Shown: one piece after another, positions 61,844 through 64,000 of the stretch | How positions within the stretch are numbered: the stretch's first letter is position 1 | How the letters are laid out: each line of letters starts with the position of its first letter | Source: Nemertoderma westbladi | Lineage: Eukaryota; Xenacoelomorpha; Nemertodermatida; Nemertodermatidae | DNA: 64,000 nucleotides | Assembly (NCBI GenBank): GCA_032718475.1 | Contig: JAUCBJ010004830.1 | Coordinates: 1-64,000, forward strand | Direction: 5' to 3' | Position numbers and translations under genes: made by a program | Notes under the pieces: generated by a model | Databases searched by the model: none | Seen by the model: the letters and a program-made list of their open reading frames with translations, nothing else | What the model was told of the DNA's origin: nothing

Positions 61844-62433
61844 ATTAGATAAGAAAGAGTGGAGAGTGAAAAAAGAAATAATAAATCAAATTGCAGTTGA
61901 GGTGAAAGATAACGTTAATAGAACAATTCGTAGATCATAGAAAATATAGATTGATGTAGAAATTGAGTATATCGAAGAAATAATATTTATAGAAGAATGC
62001 AAATATTGCAGTTGAGTTGATAAAATTCGTAGAACAATTCATAGATCAAAGTAAATAGAGATTGATATAGAAATTGAGTGAATGAAATTATTGCAGTTGA
62101 GTGGATAACATTCGTAGATCAAAGAAAATAATCAGTTAAGGTTGTATTAAATAGATATTGACAATATTAAAGAAATTAATATTTATTGAAGATTTTATTG
62201 AAGATATATTTAATGAAATTAATGCAGTTGAGAGGTATAGAGAGGTTTAATATATATTAATTAAGAAATCAGTATATAGGCCTAAAATTATATAATTTTG
62301 CTAATGGTAATCATGAGGATGAACAATCAATGAGGGTAATCATGGAATAATCCATACCTGAATAGGGTTTATATTCATGGACTACGCCAATATATGAAAC
62401 AATATAATATTAATAAATATTAATATAATATGT
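61844..62433. other. AT-rich interval with GCAGTTGAG repeats
   Basis: Loose repeats of ATTGCAGTTGAG...GATAAC/AAATTCGTAGA...CAATTC occur between 61890 and 62240. No gene is seen. Confidence 0.4.
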
Positions 62434-62945
62434 CCAAAATTGAAGGGAACAGTTTAACTGTTAAAAGTTTAACTGTCAGTGCTACAAAAATCTGGAACGC
62501 ATCTCTTATTACTCTAAAACAAATACGAAAACTAAAAACTTACATGGATAGCATTAAAAATCACTATTTTACAATATATGACCGTGACTCCATAACATAG
62601 CAACAAGTAACTTACACAACTTAGAATATACTGTGATAAAGTAAACAATTAATGTGTGTACGTATGTGTGGGTGGTGTAGTATGTGTGAAATAATGGTGT
62701 TTGTAATTGTAAGTATGGGGTGTGTGTGTGTCTACGCGCCAATGTATTGGGTATGTATGCACAACATCAATATGACTCCAGTGGATACCAGTAATGTAAT
62801 TAGTGTAGGTCAAGGATTTGTCTGCCATACATGACGCTTATTCCCATAAATTATCAGCCGGGGCCACCCTCCATGCTGCATTCAATTATTTTACATATTT
62901 GAAGTTTTGGGAATAAAATAATTTATTATTATTATTATTATTAAT
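62434..62945 (+). pseudogene. LINE 3' end: ORF2 terminus, 3' UTR and (TTA)n tail
   Basis: About 55 codons (62434-62600) read LTVSATKIWNASLITLKQIR and YMDSIKNHYFTIYDRD, the usual last residues of CR1/L2-like ORF2 proteins (WN.LP......F...L...Y). A ~310-bp 3' UTR follows, with GGGGCCACCCTCCATGCTGC and AATAAAATAA, then a (TTA)n run at about 62918-62943. The tail type is common in CR1/Jockey-group LINEs. Everything upstream is missing. Confidence 0.65.
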
Positions 62946-63490
62946 AGGTTCATGATCTAAACCTAACTCACCCTCCAATTCTGCTAATTTCTCAAGCACT
63001 CCAATTTCATGCATCTTTGTTTGTTTTGTTGTACATTTACTGTATACCGTATACCGATACTGAAGGTAATTGAGGAATACATTTTGTGCAGGAGTTTTAT
63101 TATTTTGTTCCTGGAGGATGGACTGCATGATACGGCAATGCATTACTGAAAATGAAAGTATTTGTATACGAAATCCATTAGGATCTTTTGCTAGGTGAAT
63201 AGCGCAAGATTTTCTTCCAATTTCAGTACATGGATGAATAAGTAGCATCTGATCCTTACAAATATCTCTGGAGGAAAAGTTTGATTCACTATCATCAGTG
63301 CCCTTATAAAGGAGACGTTTATGGATATTATAGCAATCAGTTATGTCCATATATGTTGACCCATGTAAACATTCTCTCATCAATTGATTTTCTGGAAGTT
63401 CATAATAGTCCAGAAGTTCTTGAATATAAACATCTTCAAAATGTCGTCGTCCACTAGTTACAAATTTTAAAACATCAGTTACGGAATTCT
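62886..63490 (-). pseudogene. unidentified ORF, about 200 codons open
   Basis: The ORF is listed from 63383, but the frame stays open upstream with protein-like content (SGRRHFEDVYIQELLDYYEL). It continues STYMDITDCYNIHKRLLYKG, IGRKSCAIHLAKDPNGFRIQ and VLEKLAELEGELGLDHEP. No family is recognised. Its 3' end runs into the (TTA)n tail of the LINE on the other strand. It may be part of the same unknown element as 60032-61843 (same strand). Confidence 0.35.
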
Positions 63491-63679
63491 AATGTAAATC
63501 TATTCGCTTCACTTAAACGATATATATATTATATTATATATACCAATTGAAGGAAAGGAGCAAGTTACAGGAGGCAGCAGGCTATTCTAACCAAAACAAA
63601 AAACGGCCACTTTACCAATTGTGGGATATGAGCAGGTTACAGAGGCGGGCTTATATATATATATTATGTTATATACACC
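63491..63679. other. AT-rich spacer
   Basis: TATATA-rich; no gene seen. Confidence 0.3.
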
Positions 63680-64000
63680 AATACTACTACTACTAGGATC
63701 GGCATGCTGCATTGCAGCTGCATTTTTAAGAATGCTGTGCCGGCTTGTCAACAAAATTGCACCGCCACAACTCCCTATCACCCATGACATTTGCTAGATC
63801 ATCCGCATCTTTAAGGCCAGTGTCCTTTAAGATGCGTCTCAAGAAAGTCATGGGCTGTCCACCATGCTTATTCACTCCATGAGGCTGCCAAAGTACAAGA
63901 TTATGCACTGGCTGGTCCTCACGGCGAAAGCAATGTCCTGCAAAGAGGAGGCGATTTTGTTCTAGTGTCAAGCTTGGGGGAACCAATGAGACACCTCCAA
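63680..64000 (-). pseudogene. RTE-like LINE 3' end, copy 4, running off the window
   Basis: The same family as the copies at 31-36 kb. It shows RLLFAGHCFRREDQPVHNLV, MTFLRRILKDTGLKDADD and MGDRELWRCNFVDKPAQHS, then the family tail and (TAC)n at 63681-63696. Upstream parts lie beyond 64000. It is nearly identical to copies 2 and 3, so the family was active fairly recently. Confidence 0.88.

Overview
This is animal (metazoan) nuclear DNA, most likely from a marine invertebrate. The evidence is a mixture of BEL/Pao and Ty3/Gypsy LTR retrotransposons, several non-LTR (LINE) families, Helitron Rep/helicase remnants, a piggyBac fragment, a Polinton/adintovirus-like fossil, many minisatellites and AT-rich spacers with long homopolymers. 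I recognise no single-copy cellular gene, tRNA or rRNA. The species cannot be fixed from the sequence. Nearly all of the window is repeat-derived.

Layout: 0.5-2.6 kb, Helitron helicase remnant (minus strand); 2.7-3.0 kb, an inverted-repeat MITE-like element; 4.0-4.9 kb, a second kind of Helitron Rep remnant; 7.2-9.5 kb and 23.95-24.7 kb, the two halves of a decayed CR1/Jockey-like LINE. The LINE is split by a very young 14.5-kb BEL/Pao-type retrotransposon at 9474-23948 (minus strand). At 26.2 kb is a psq-type helix-turn-helix fragment. At 26.9-29.8 kb is a decayed Polinton/adintovirus-like cassette: PolB N-terminal module, double-jelly-roll capsid-like protein and adenovirus-type cysteine protease. 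At 31-36 kb are four pieces of one RTE-like LINE plus minisatellites and a Helitron fragment. At 37.9-39.8 kb is a decayed Ty3/Gypsy pol, and at 40.1-43.6 kb a third Helitron Rep/helicase remnant. At 44.2-46.7 kb are a LINE ORF1 and a PHD-like ORF2 start interrupted by minisatellite. At 46.7-48.2 kb is a 48-bp GC-rich minisatellite, and at 49.3 kb a piggyBac fragment. At 51 kb is a LINE C-terminus and at 55.5-56.8 kb a second, old BEL/Pao integrase. At 58-64 kb are unidentified decayed ORFs and LINE 3' ends.

The most interesting object is the BEL-type element. Its two LTRs differ, by eye, by one substitution and one C-run indel, and it has a perfect 5-bp target duplication. On the minus strand it reads: leader, acidic ORF1, a single TGA in the readthrough-favouring context TGA-CTAG, a coiled-coil/Asn-rich ORF2, a G11 run where the frame passes to gag-protease, and a second frame change into RT-RNase H-integrase. 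These are followed by a tandem array of GGTACTACGTACC hairpins and then an unexpected 847-codon extra ORF. That ORF looks like a DEDD-type 3'-5' exonuclease-like domain joined to CCHC zinc knuckles. I do not know of a BEL element described with this arrangement, and profile searches would decide it.
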